Of a stretch of 18,785 nt of DNA, positions 1-7,230 are shown one piece after another. How positions within the stretch are numbered: the first letter of the stretch is position 1; each line of letters begins with the position of its first letter. Source of the stretch: JAAYGT01 sp050252075 (GTDB lineage Bacteria; Pseudomonadota; Gammaproteobacteria; Burkholderiales; Burkholderiaceae_B); contig JBFWLP010000068.1 in assembly GCA_050252075.1 (NCBI GenBank), positions 1 to 18,785 of the forward strand, in the 5' to 3' direction. The position numbers were made by a program, and so were the translations under genes. The notes beneath the pieces were generated by a model. It was not told where the DNA came from and searched no databases. It was given only the letters and a program-made list of their open reading frames with translations.

Positions 1-419
1 CTCTGATCGTTTTCTTGAATGTCATTTTGCGTTACGCCTTCAGCTCGGGCATTAACGGTACCGAAGACATTGCGCGCCTGCTGTTCATCTGGCTGTGCTT
101 TATCGGTGCCGTCGTGGTGATGGGGCAGCGACAGCACCTGGGCGTCGATGTACTGCTCAAGAAGCTTCCCCGGCCGGCCCGGCGGTTGGCAGGGCTGTTG
201 TCCCACGCCCTGATGGCCATGGCCCTGGGGCTGCTGCTTTACGGCAGTTGGGGGCAAATGATCCTGAATCACGGAACCATGGCCATGGGCGCCATTGCCT
301 ACCCCTTGTCCTGGGGCTACGCCGCAGGCGTATTTGCCGCCGTGGGCTGCCTGGTCTATGTGCTGCGTGACGCCGTGCAACTGCTCAAAGGTTCCGAACC
401 ACAGGACGACACCCCATGA
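1..419 (+). CDS. TRAP transporter small permease, DctQ family (5' partial)
   Basis: This is the small membrane subunit of a tripartite ATP-independent periplasmic (TRAP) transporter, which works with the large permease to carry a solute across the inner membrane using an ion gradient. The frame is open to the left edge (codons from base 3 read LIVFLNVILRY), so the true start lies upstream; the TTG at 15 is internal. About 138 residues are visible against a usual 160-190, so roughly one N-terminal helix is missing. Three hydrophobic segments follow, around LLFIWLCFIGAVVVMG, ALMAMALGLLLYG and YAAGVFAAVGCLVYVL. The stretch QRQHLGVDVLLKKLP between helices is typical of DctQ. The stop overlaps the start of the large permease as ATGA, which implies translational coupling. 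The family call is firm; the substrate is unknown. Confidence 0.9.
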   Translation, partial: LIVFLNVILRYAFSSGINGTEDIARLLFIWLCFIGAVVVMGQRQHLGVDVLLKKLPRPARRLAGLLSHALMAMALGLLLYGSWGQMILNHGTMAMGAIAYPLSWGYAAGVFAAVGCLVYVLRDAVQLLKGSEPQDDTP

Positions 420-1693
420 CAATCGCAGTTTTCCTGCTGTCTTTGCTGGGATGCATCGCACTGGGTGTGCCGGTTGCGCTGTCGCTCATTCTGAGCGGCG
501 CCGCCATGATGCTGCAGCTGAACACGATCGACGCCCAGATCGTTGCCAGCAACATGATCAACGGCGTCGACAACTTTATTTTCCTGGCGGTGCCTTTCTT
601 CATTCTGGCCGGCGAGCTCATGAACGCCGGCGGCCTGTCGCGCCGCATCGTCACCATGGCACTGGCCCTGGTGGGCCATGTGCGTGGCGGCCTGGGCTAT
701 GTGGTCATCATCGCCTCGGCGCTCATGGCCAGCCTGTCGGGGTCGGCCATTGCCGACAGCGCCGCCATGACGGCACTGCTGCTGCCCATGATGCGCAACG
801 CCGGTTACAACGAAAGCCGATCCGCCGGCCTGATTGCCTCGGGCGGCATTATTGCTCCCATCATTCCGCCATCGATCGGGCTGATCATGTTCGGCGTGAT
901 CGGCAACGTATCCATTACCAAACTGTTCATGGCCGGCATTGTGCCCGGTTTGCTCATGGCACTGGCGCTGGCCGTTACCTGGTGGCTGGTGAACCGCAAC
1001 GATACCCTGCAGCGTCCGCCCAAGGCATCACCCAAAGCGGTGGTCAGTGCGCTGGCTCAAGGGGTGTGGGCACTCTTTCTGCCCGTGCTCATCGTGGCCG
1101 GCCTGCGATTTGGCGTGTTCACCCCCACCGAGTCGGCCGTGGTGGCTGTCTTTTATTCTTTGGCCGTGGGGTTATTTGTCTACCGTGAATTGACACTTGG
1201 CCTGATTTACCAATGTCTGGTCGCGGCCGCCAAAACCACCGCCGTTGTCATGTTCATTGTGGCAGCCGCCTTCGTATCGGCCTGGATGATCACAATAGCC
1301 AACCTGCCGCTGCAGCTGGCCGCCCTGCTCTCGTCGGTGTCTGACAACCCGGTCGTGCTGATGGGGCTCATGATGGCCCTTACCATCATTATCGGTATGG
1401 CACTGGACTTCACCCCCCTGGTGCTCATCCTTACCCCTATTATGTTGCCGGCCGCCAAAGCCGTTGGCATTGATCCCGTGTACTTCGGCATTACCTTCGT
1501 AATGTGCATCGCCATCGGCCTGCTCACGCCTCCCGTGGGCAACGTGCTGAACGTGGTAGCCGGCATTTCGCGCCTGCCTTTCGAGCGTGTGGTGCGCGGC
1601 GTGCTTCCCTTCCTGGCGGCGGAAATCTTCGTGGTTGCCTTGCTGGTACTTTTTCCGGAAATCGTCCTGACGCCGCTGCGCTGGCTGTACTGA
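416..1693 (+). CDS. TRAP transporter large permease, DctM family
   Basis: This 425-residue protein is the main channel subunit of the TRAP transporter and has the usual family length. It is strongly hydrophobic throughout, consistent with about 12 membrane segments. Characteristic DctM stretches are PFFILAGELMNAGGL (residues 60-74), GSAIADSAAMTALLLPMM (from 109), GGIIAPIIPPSIGL (143-156) and, near the C-terminus, GLLTPPVGNVLNVVAGISR. The start overlaps the DctQ stop by four bases, and an AGGA at 403-406 sits nine bases upstream of the ATG. The binding-protein gene begins 44 bases downstream, so all three genes are probably one transcript. I see no clue to the substrate in this subunit. Confidence 0.95.
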   Translation: MTIAVFLLSLLGCIALGVPVALSLILSGAAMMLQLNTIDAQIVASNMINGVDNFIFLAVPFFILAGELMNAGGLSRRIVTMALALVGHVRGGLGYVVIIASALMASLSGSAIADSAAMTALLLPMMRNAGYNESRSAGLIASGGIIAPIIPPSIGLIMFGVIGNVSITKLFMAGIVPGLLMALALAVTWWLVNRNDTLQRPPKASPKAVVSALAQGVWALFLPVLIVAGLRFGVFTPTESAVVAVFYSLAVGLFVYRELTLGLIYQCLVAAAKTTAVVMFIVAAAFVSAWMITIANLPLQLAALLSSVSDNPVVLMGLMMALTIIIGMALDFTPLVLILTPIMLPAAKAVGIDPVYFGITFVMCIAIGLLTPPVGNVLNVVAGISRLPFERVVRGVLPFLAAEIFVVALLVLFPEIVLTPLRWLY

Positions 1694-1727
1694 ACCGCTG
1701 CCTCAGGCCAATGACTCACTTTCAATC

Positions 1728-1732
1728 AAGGA
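1728..1732 (+). promoter_or_regulatory. Ribosome binding site deciding the DctP start
   Basis: AAGGA lies five bases before the ATG at 1738. No comparable site precedes the in-frame ATG at 1711, and only the 1738 start places the signal peptide at the N-terminus. Confidence 0.6.
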
Positions 1733-1737
1733 ACATT

Positions 1738-2763
1738 ATGACTCTCCCCCTGTTAAAACGCGCCCTATCAACCGCGGCCGCCGCCACGCTGGCCCTGGCG
1801 GCCTTCAGTGGCACCGCCCACGCCCAGTTCAAAGAACGCACCCTGAAGTTCGGCCACCTCTCCACCATTGATTCCACCCACGGTGTTGCGGCTCAAAAAT
1901 TCGCCGCCATCATCGCGGAACGATCGGGCGGTAAGATCAAGGTCGACATCTACAACTCGGGCCAGCTGGGCAACGAGGCCCAGCAGATCGGCGCCACCCA
2001 GGGCGGCTTCCAGGACTTCGTTTACTTGTCGTCCTCGCCCCTGACATCCATGGTGAAGAATTTGCAGGTTCTGGATTTTCCCGGCTTGCTGGTCGACAAG
2101 AAAGTAGCCTACGCGCTGCTGGACGGCCCGATCGGCACCGAATTGCTGGACCAGTTCAAGGAAAAGAACCTGGTGGGTCTGGCATTCTGGGAAAACGGCT
2201 ATCGCCAGTTCACCAACAGCAAGCGCCGCATCCAGAACCTTGATGATTTCAAAGGCCTGAAAGTGCGGGTCATTCAGAACCCCATTTATATCGACATGTT
2301 CCAGCAACTGGGCACGCACGCTGTGCCCATGCCGTTCACCGAGTTGTACACGGCCCTGGAAACGCGCATGGTGGATGGCCAGGACAACACCATTTCCACC
2401 GACCACATGGCCAAGTTCGACGAAGTGCAGAAGTACCTGACCATTACCAACCACATTTACAACCCCATGGTGCTGGTGGGCAGTAAAAAACTGTGGGACG
2501 ACCTGTCGCCCGAAGAGCGCAAGGTGATTGCCGATGCCGCCAAGGAAGCCGGTGCGTTTCAGCGCCAGCTGAACACGGATCAGGAAGCGGTTCAGATCAA
2601 AGATATGGAATCGCGCGGCATGACTGTAGATTACTTCTCGCCGGAACAAATGCAGGCCATGAAAACCGCGATGAAGCCGGTCATTGAAAAGTACAGCAAA
2701 ACGGTCGGCGACGCCTACGTACAGAAGGTGTATGCCGAAGTGGAGAAGCTGTCTACGAAGTAA
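1738..2763 (+). CDS. TRAP transporter solute-binding protein, DctP family
   Basis: This periplasmic receptor of 341 residues captures the solute and hands it to the two membrane subunits. The ATG at 1738 is chosen because AAGGA lies five bases upstream (1728-1732) and a classic signal peptide follows: LLKR, then an alanine/leucine core, ending at AHA before Gln30. The mature part has DctP features: ENGYRQFTNSKR (152-163), GLKVRVIQNPIY with Arg177 at the position of the conserved carboxylate-binding arginine, MPFTELYTALETRMVDGQDN (198-217), and an LSPEERKVI stretch near 256. An organic acid ligand is therefore likely, but which acid cannot be told. An in-frame ATG at 1711 and longer open frame back to 1504 would spoil the signal peptide and run into the permease gene. 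The last 11 bases overlap the convergent deacylase gene. Confidence 0.93.
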   Translation: MTLPLLKRALSTAAAATLALAAFSGTAHAQFKERTLKFGHLSTIDSTHGVAAQKFAAIIAERSGGKIKVDIYNSGQLGNEAQQIGATQGGFQDFVYLSSSPLTSMVKNLQVLDFPGLLVDKKVAYALLDGPIGTELLDQFKEKNLVGLAFWENGYRQFTNSKRRIQNLDDFKGLKVRVIQNPIYIDMFQQLGTHAVPMPFTELYTALETRMVDGQDNTISTDHMAKFDEVQKYLTITNHIYNPMVLVGSKKLWDDLSPEERKVIADAAKEAGAFQRQLNTDQEAVQIKDMESRGMTVDYFSPEQMQAMKTAMKPVIEKYSKTVGDAYVQKVYAEVEKLSTK

Positions 2764-3250
2764 GTTCGTCCGACGCCTGCGGCACGGGTGCGCTTTGGCA
2801 GACATCCACCCATTGCGCCCCCACCAGAGCCCGCATGCGCTCGGGGGCGATGCGCACCGCCGAGTTGATCGAACCGGCCGCCGGCATCACCACATCGAAA
2901 TCGCGCAACGACACATCACAATACACCGGCACCGGCGTTGCCAGGCCGAACGGGCACACGCCGCCCACCGGGTGGCCCGTGAGCGCATACACCTCGTCGG
3001 GGCCAAGCATTTTGGCGCGCGCGCCGAAGGCTTCTTTCAATTTCTTGTTGTCCAGCCGCACGTCGCCGCGCGCCACCACCAGCACCACGCGCCCGCCCAC
3101 GCGCAACGACAGCGTTTTGGCGATCTGTCCGGGCTCGACGCCATGTGCCTGGGCCGCAAGGGCCACGGTGGCCGTGCTTTCCTGGACTTCAAGAACGGAA
3201 ACGTCGGGCGCATGCTGCGCGAAAAAAGCTTTTACAGACTCAAGACTCAT
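2753..3250 (-). CDS. YbaK/ProX-family aminoacyl-tRNA deacylase
   Basis: This cytoplasmic protein of 165 residues belongs to the YbaK/EbsC/ProX family, whose members hydrolyse mischarged tRNAs such as Cys-tRNA(Pro) or Ala-tRNA(Pro) in trans. Visible family marks are GQIAKTLSLR with Lys45 at the conserved lysine, RLDNKKLKEAFG (65-76), the GHPVGGVCPFGL loop (92-103) and AAGSINSAVRIAPERM (124-139). The length matches stand-alone editing domains. The ATG at 3250 begins directly with the family N-terminus. It is divergent from the M20 peptidase across 97 bases, and its 3' end overlaps dctP by 11 bases. Whether it is a YbaK-like or ProX-like editor cannot be decided without alignment, so no symbol is given. 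Confidence 0.9.
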   Translation of the reverse strand: MSLESVKAFFAQHAPDVSVLEVQESTATVALAAQAHGVEPGQIAKTLSLRVGGRVVLVVARGDVRLDNKKLKEAFGARAKMLGPDEVYALTGHPVGGVCPFGLATPVPVYCDVSLRDFDVVMPAAGSINSAVRIAPERMRALVGAQWVDVCQSAPVPQASDELTS

Positions 3251-3279
3251 GGCAAACCGGTGTAAAAATTGATGCGGCT

Positions 3280-3285
3280 ATTGTA
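3280..3285 (-). promoter_or_regulatory. Possible -10 box for the YbaK-family gene
   Basis: Read on the minus strand this is TACAAT, five of six matches to the sigma-70 -10 consensus, about 30 bases upstream of the ATG at 3250. No convincing -35 hexamer is found at 16-18 base spacing, so the call is tentative. Confidence 0.3.
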
Positions 3286-3292
3286 GCCAGCC

Positions 3293-3326
3293 GGCGGCAT
3301 GCCGGGCGTAGAATAGGCGGCATGCC
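3293..3326. repeat. Direct repeat of an 11-bp motif containing a palindrome (possible operator)
   Basis: GGCGGCATGCC occurs at 3293-3303 and again at 3316-3326, with starts 23 bases apart, roughly two helical turns. Each copy contains the self-complementary GGCATGCC. The pair lies in the 97-base divergent region between the YbaK-family gene and the M20 peptidase gene. A TAGAAT resembling a -10 box for the peptidase falls between the copies (3309-3314). A regulator binding here could affect both genes; that is inference, and GC-rich chance similarity remains possible. Confidence 0.4.
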
Positions 3327-3347
3327 AACCCTGAACCTGTGTTTGCC

Positions 3348-4817
3348 ATGAATGCTCCCTTGCCCGACGCCGCCATCCCCGGCGCACTGAACCCCACCGA
3401 GCTGCAGCGCTTTGTCGACGGCATGTGGGACACCTCCATCGTTCCCGAACTTCATACCTACATCGCCATTCCCGCCAAAAGCCCGGCGTTTGATCCCGAC
3501 TGGGAAAAGAACGCCTATCTGGAACGCGTGGTGCGCGACGCCGCCCAATGGGTGGAATCACAGAAGGTAACCGGGCTTACTCTGGAAATTGTCCGGCTGC
3601 CCGGTCGCACGCCGGTTATTTTCTTCGATGCGCCGGCCACCCGCAAAGACAACGGCGACACCGTGCTCATGTATGGCCACCTGGACAAACAGCCCGAGTT
3701 TTCCGGATGGCGCAGCGGCCTCGGCCCCTGGACGCCCCGCTACATCGACGGCAAGCTTTACGGGCGCGGCGGCGCCGACGACGGCTATGCCGTTTATGCC
3801 TCGCTGACCGCGCTGCTTGCCCTGGACAAACAGGGGGTGCCCCGCCCGCGCTGTGTGGGCCTTATCGAAACGTGCGAAGAATCGGGCAGCTACGACCTTC
3901 TGCCTTATGTCGACGCACTGCGCGACCGGCTGGGCAATGTCACCCTGGTTGTCTGCCTGGATTCGGGTGCCGGCAACTACGACCAGCTATGGATGACCAC
4001 GTCGTTGCGTGGCATGGTCAGCGGCACCCTTGAGGTTCAGGTGCTCGACGAAGGAGTACATTCGGGCGACTCCAGCGGTGTGGTTCCCTCCAGCTTCCGC
4101 ATTCTGCGCCACGTGCTCGACCGGCTCGAGGACAGCGCCACCGGGCGTCTGCTGCCGGAAAATTTCTACTGCGACATTCCTTCCGAGCGCATTGCACAGG
4201 CTCGCGAAACGGCTCGCATTCTGGGCGACGAAGTGTGGCGGCGCTTTCCCTGGAGCTGCGGCGCCGACGGCGGCTTCGTGCTGCCCATGACCACCGATCC
4301 TCAACAGGCCTTGCTGAACCGCACCTGGCGCCCCACGCTTTCGGTGACCGGCGCCGATGGCCTGCCGCCACTGCAACAGGCGGGCAATGTGCTGCGCCCG
4401 CGCACGGCCTTCAAGCTGTCGTTACGCCTGCCGCCGCTGGTCGACGGCCCCCGGGCCGCCGCCGAGCTCAAAGCGCTGCTGGAAGCCGATGCGCCGTATA
4501 ACGCACGCGTGCTGTTCAAGCCTGACCCGGGCGTGGCCAACGGCTGGAACGCACCGGCCATGGCGCCGTGGCTGGAAACGGCTCTGCAACAGGCCTCGCA
4601 CGCCTACTATGGCGGGCCCTGCGGGTATCTGGGGCAAGGCGGCACCATACCCCTCATGGAAATTCTGCAGAAGGGCTTTCCCAAGGCACAGTTCATGGTG
4701 TGCGGCGTGCTGGGGCCGCAGTCGAACGCCCACGGGCCCAACGAGTTTCTGCATGTCCCCTATGGAAAACGGCTGACGGCCGCGGTGGCCCACACCCTGG
4801 CCGCCATGCCCGGCTAG
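3348..4817 (+). CDS. M20-family metallopeptidase (dipeptidase-like)
   Basis: This 489-residue zinc-dependent hydrolase is of the M20 family (carnosinase/DapE type), probably cleaving dipeptides or related amide bonds in the cytoplasm; no signal peptide is seen. Metal-site features appear in order: GHLDKQ (His111, Asp113), GGADDGYA (Asp144 region), ETCEESGS (the paired Glu177/Glu178), CLDSGAG (Asp205) and AHGPNEF (His462). VHSGDSSG around His238 matches the dimerisation-domain histidine region. The length fits M20 dipeptidases. ATG 3348 is chosen over the GTG at 3339, which adds only three residues and has no better ribosome site. The stop overlaps that of the convergent phosphodiesterase gene. 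The substrate is not predictable from sequence alone. Confidence 0.92.
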   Translation: MNAPLPDAAIPGALNPTELQRFVDGMWDTSIVPELHTYIAIPAKSPAFDPDWEKNAYLERVVRDAAQWVESQKVTGLTLEIVRLPGRTPVIFFDAPATRKDNGDTVLMYGHLDKQPEFSGWRSGLGPWTPRYIDGKLYGRGGADDGYAVYASLTALLALDKQGVPRPRCVGLIETCEESGSYDLLPYVDALRDRLGNVTLVVCLDSGAGNYDQLWMTTSLRGMVSGTLEVQVLDEGVHSGDSSGVVPSSFRILRHVLDRLEDSATGRLLPENFYCDIPSERIAQARETARILGDEVWRRFPWSCGADGGFVLPMTTDPQQALLNRTWRPTLSVTGADGLPPLQQAGNVLRPRTAFKLSLRLPPLVDGPRAAAELKALLEADAPYNARVLFKPDPGVANGWNAPAMAPWLETALQQASHAYYGGPCGYLGQGGTIPLMEILQKGFPKAQFMVCGVLGPQSNAHGPNEFLHVPYGKRLTAAVAHTLAAMPG

Positions 4818-4822
4818 CCGGG
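4809..4822. other. Perfect 14-bp palindrome holding both convergent stop codons
   Basis: CCCGGCTAGCCGGG is fully self-complementary. Its central CTAG supplies TAG to the M20 peptidase gene on the plus strand and TAG to the ThpR gene on the minus strand. There is no loop and no following T-run, so it is not a typical intrinsic terminator, although it could form a cruciform or slow polymerase. Confidence 0.6.
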
Positions 4823-5377
4823 CGCAAGGGTACAGCCGTGCATGGCGGCCAGCACACGATAGCGCGAGGCATGCCGGTCGGGCTGCGAGGCCACCAGCAC
4901 ACAGCGTTCGGGCGTCCAGGTCAGCGGGGGCATGCTCAGTGCCGACACATCGCAATGCCTGGCACGGCGCAGCAAGGAAACGTGCGGACGAAATACGGGA
5001 TGATCGGGCTCCCAGCCCAGAGGGCGCAAACGATCCCACACCGAAGCGTACAGATCGTCCAGCCAGCGGGGCCGCTCGTCGGGGTGATCCGACGGGCCCG
5101 CCCATACCACGCGCGGCCCCGCGAAGCAGCCGAAGCGGCTGAGCGTCAGCGCCCCCATCGGCGCCCGCCATGCGGGCACCACACGGCTTAGCGTGTGCGC
5201 CTGTTCCAAAGACACCGCCCCCAGGAAGGCGAGCGTCAGGTGCAGGGTATCCCGGGCCATCATACGCCCGCCGCAGGCTGCCTGCGCGGTGTGCACCCAG
5301 GGCATCAGGGCCGCGGCCGTTTCCGGCGACGGCCACAAGGCAATAAACACACGTAGTGTCGGCGGCGAACCGGACAC
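4814..5377 (-). CDS. thpR: RNA 2',3'-cyclic phosphodiesterase (ThpR/LigT family)
   Basis: This is a 2H phosphoesterase family member, a cytoplasmic enzyme that opens 2',3'-cyclic phosphates on RNA ends. From GTG 5377 the protein has 187 residues, the usual family length. The N-terminus LRVFIALWPS is a standard opening strand, followed by the first catalytic motif HLTL (46-49) and the second motif as HVSL (132-135), a serine variant of HxTx. CFAGPRVVWAG (84-94) is also typical. A longer frame reaches GTG 5449, but that would overlap the divergent DUF1232 gene and has no ribosome site, so the shorter start is preferred. The 3' end shares its stop region with the M20 gene. The physiological role of this family in bacteria is poorly known. 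Confidence 0.87.
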   Translation of the reverse strand: MSGSPPTLRVFIALWPSPETAAALMPWVHTAQAACGGRMMARDTLHLTLAFLGAVSLEQAHTLSRVVPAWRAPMGALTLSRFGCFAGPRVVWAGPSDHPDERPRWLDDLYASVWDRLRPLGWEPDHPVFRPHVSLLRRARHCDVSALSMPPLTWTPERCVLVASQPDRHASRYRVLAAMHGCTLAPG

Positions 5378-5407
5378 CTTGGATTCGGTGATCCCGCCCT
5401 TATTTAC

Positions 5408-5413
5408 TATACT
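5408..5413 (+). promoter_or_regulatory. Possible -10 box for the DUF1232 cassette
   Basis: TATACT (five of six matches to consensus) sits 28 bases upstream of the ATG at 5442 in an AT-richer island within otherwise GC-rich DNA. The best -35-like hexamer, TTGGAT at 5379-5384, is 23 bases away, which is too far for a standard promoter. The call rests on the -10 match and base composition only. Confidence 0.3.
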
Positions 5414-5441
5414 GGGCCTGTTACGGATATTTTCTTGAGCT

Positions 5442-5807
5442 ATGGACACTTCTCGCTACCAGCATGTGTATTCCGCGCCCGGTTTCTGGGCCAAGCTCGG
5501 CAAGCGCGGCCGGGCCGTGGGCAAAGGAGCACTGGAAAAAGCCTTGTACCTGTATTACGCCGTGCAAAGCCCGAACACGCCGGCATGGGCCAAACGGGTG
5601 ATCTACGGCGCACTGGGCTACTTTATTCTACCCCTCGACGCCGTGCCCGATCTGGCTCCGCTGATCGGCTACACCGACGACCTGGGCATTATGACGGCTG
5701 CGCTGGCAACCGTGGCGTTCTACATTACCCCCGATGTCAAACAGCAGGCCCGCGTCAAACTGGCCACCTGGTTCGACAACACGGATACCGCGTTTACCGA
5801 TGCCTGA
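5442..5807 (+). CDS. DUF1232 (YkvA-type) small membrane protein
   Basis: This 121-residue protein belongs to the YkvA/DUF1232 family, whose molecular function is not established. The family core is clear: YFILPLDAVPDLAPLIGYTD (60-79), followed by a hydrophobic stretch DLGIMTAALATVAFYITP (80-97). The N-terminal 30 residues are basic and would face the cytoplasm. The gene is first of three that overlap: its stop shares eight bases (ATGCCTGA, 5800-5807) with the start of the DUF2868 gene. That arrangement suggests translational coupling and a common function with the downstream DUF2868 protein and GTPase. It is divergent from thpR across 64 bases holding the presumed promoter. Confidence 0.9.
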   Translation: MDTSRYQHVYSAPGFWAKLGKRGRAVGKGALEKALYLYYAVQSPNTPAWAKRVIYGALGYFILPLDAVPDLAPLIGYTDDLGIMTAALATVAFYITPDVKQQARVKLATWFDNTDTAFTDA

Positions 5808-7230
5808 GCCGTCCGGCGAGCGCCCGCCGGCGGGCCGCCTGCGCGATCACTGGATCGCCGAGGTCATACGGCTGCGTGAAACCCAGTGGGGGCCACTCGA
5901 CGACGGCAAGGAAGTTCGCCAGGTGCTGGCGCGGGGCGGTTCGTTCGCTGAACGTGTGCTCTGTCGCGCCCGCCGGGTGGGCGCACGCGACGGGCTGGAC
6001 GAGACCGTGGATACCTGGTGGCGCGGCGCCCGGCTGACCCTGCTGGCACTGGCGGTGCTGGCACTGTTTACCGGGGCCGGTGCGGCCATGGGCGCACTGG
6101 GCAACGGCACGCACGCCGTGAATCTGCTGCTGGCCCTGGTTGCGCTGCTGGGCCTGCACACGCTAACCCTGCTGGTGTGGCTGCTAAGCGGTTTTCTGGA
6201 GCCCGATAATGTGTCGTGGCTGACGAACACCTGGCTGTGGCTGACACGCAAGCTCGCCAAAGGCCCCCAGGCCGCTCTGGTTCCGCGTGCGTTGCTGGAG
6301 CTTTCCAATCGAACACGAACCACGCGCCCGCTGTCCGGCTGCATCAGCCACGGACTCTGGCTGATTGCCCTGCTCAGTGCGTTGCTGACACTCATGGCGC
6401 TTCTGGCCGCGCGCCGCTACCAGTTCCAGTGGGAAACCACCCTGCTGTCGGCCGACACCTTTGTCTGGCTCACGCACGCCCTGGGGTGGCTGCCGGCGCT
6501 GGCCGGGTTTCCTTTGCCCGACGACACCCTGATTCGCGCCAGCAACGGGCTACAGCCCTTGCCCGACAGCGCGAACGCCGTGTGGTCGGTCTGGCTGGCC
6601 GGCTGTGTGGTGGTATACGGTATTGTGCCGCGTCTGGGGTTGCTGCTCTGGAATGGGTGGCAAGCCCGGCGGGGCCTGGGCCGTTTGCGGGTTGACGAAA
6701 CATTGCCCGGATTTGCCGAGTTACGCGAACGCCTGCTCCCGGTGGCCACTCACAGCACGGTCGACACCCCGCCCCCGGCCGTCTTTACGCCGCAACGGCG
6801 CGCAAGCTCATCCGTCGCGGCACCACCGTGCCCGGCGGCGCTGGCCGGTATCGAACTGGCCCCCGACCTGCCCTGGCCCCCCGGCCCCTTGCCTGAGAAC
6901 GTAACCGACCTTGGACGAGTGGACAGCCGCACCGAGCGCCATGGGTTATTGCAAGTCTTGCACGACCATCCTCCCGAGCGCCTGCTGCTGGTGTGCGACG
7001 CCGGGCAAACCCCCGACCGCGGCACGGTGGCCTTGCTGGCGGAACTGGCCGGTGTGGCCGGCCACACGCAAGTTCTGCTGCTGAATCACAACACCGGGCG
7101 AACCCCGCTCTGGCAACAACAGCTCACCCAGGCAGGCTTGCCCGAGCAAGATCTGGTAACCGACATCCCGGCCGCCTTGCGCCGGCTGGGCACGGGGAAC
7201 GACACCACCGGCGGGGCTCGCCATGAATAA
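5800..7230 (+). CDS. DUF2868-domain membrane protein
   Basis: This 476-residue protein matches what I know of the DUF2868 family, found next to DUF3482 GTPases; its biochemical role is unknown. The start ATG 5800 overlaps the DUF1232 stop; the frame is open further upstream to 5734 but would lie inside the DUF1232 gene. Residues 1-75 are charged and probably cytoplasmic. Hydrophobic helices are visible near 78-98, 106-131, 185-204 and 260-285, with WLTNTWLWLTRKLAKG between the second and third. A proline-rich linker (about 315-365) leads to a C-terminal soluble domain with RLLLVCDAGQTPDRGT (394-409), which resembles a Rossmann-like strand-loop and may contact the GTPase. The stop overlaps the GTPase start by eight bases (ATGAATAA). 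Confidence 0.85.
   Translation: MPEPSGERPPAGRLRDHWIAEVIRLRETQWGPLDDGKEVRQVLARGGSFAERVLCRARRVGARDGLDETVDTWWRGARLTLLALAVLALFTGAGAAMGALGNGTHAVNLLLALVALLGLHTLTLLVWLLSGFLEPDNVSWLTNTWLWLTRKLAKGPQAALVPRALLELSNRTRTTRPLSGCISHGLWLIALLSALLTLMALLAARRYQFQWETTLLSADTFVWLTHALGWLPALAGFPLPDDTLIRASNGLQPLPDSANAVWSVWLAGCVVVYGIVPRLGLLLWNGWQARRGLGRLRVDETLPGFAELRERLLPVATHSTVDTPPPAVFTPQRRASSSVAAPPCPAALAGIELAPDLPWPPGPLPENVTDLGRVDSRTERHGLLQVLHDHPPERLLLVCDAGQTPDRGTVALLAELAGVAGHTQVLLLNHNTGRTPLWQQQLTQAGLPEQDLVTDIPAALRRLGTGNDTTGGARHE

Noticed and set aside
1504..1737. N-terminal extension of the DctP frame
   Set aside because: It would overlap the permease gene by 190 bases and bury the signal peptide; ATG 1738 has a good ribosome site and the expected N-terminus.
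1768..2805. A 345-codon open frame on the minus strand, opposite dctP
   Set aside because: It is the antisense of a binding protein with signal peptide and family motifs, and it also runs into the YbaK-family gene.
5378..5449. Longer start for thpR at GTG 5449
   Set aside because: The extra 24 residues lie outside the family N-terminus, overlap the divergent DUF1232 gene and have no ribosome site. GTG 5377 gives the usual length.
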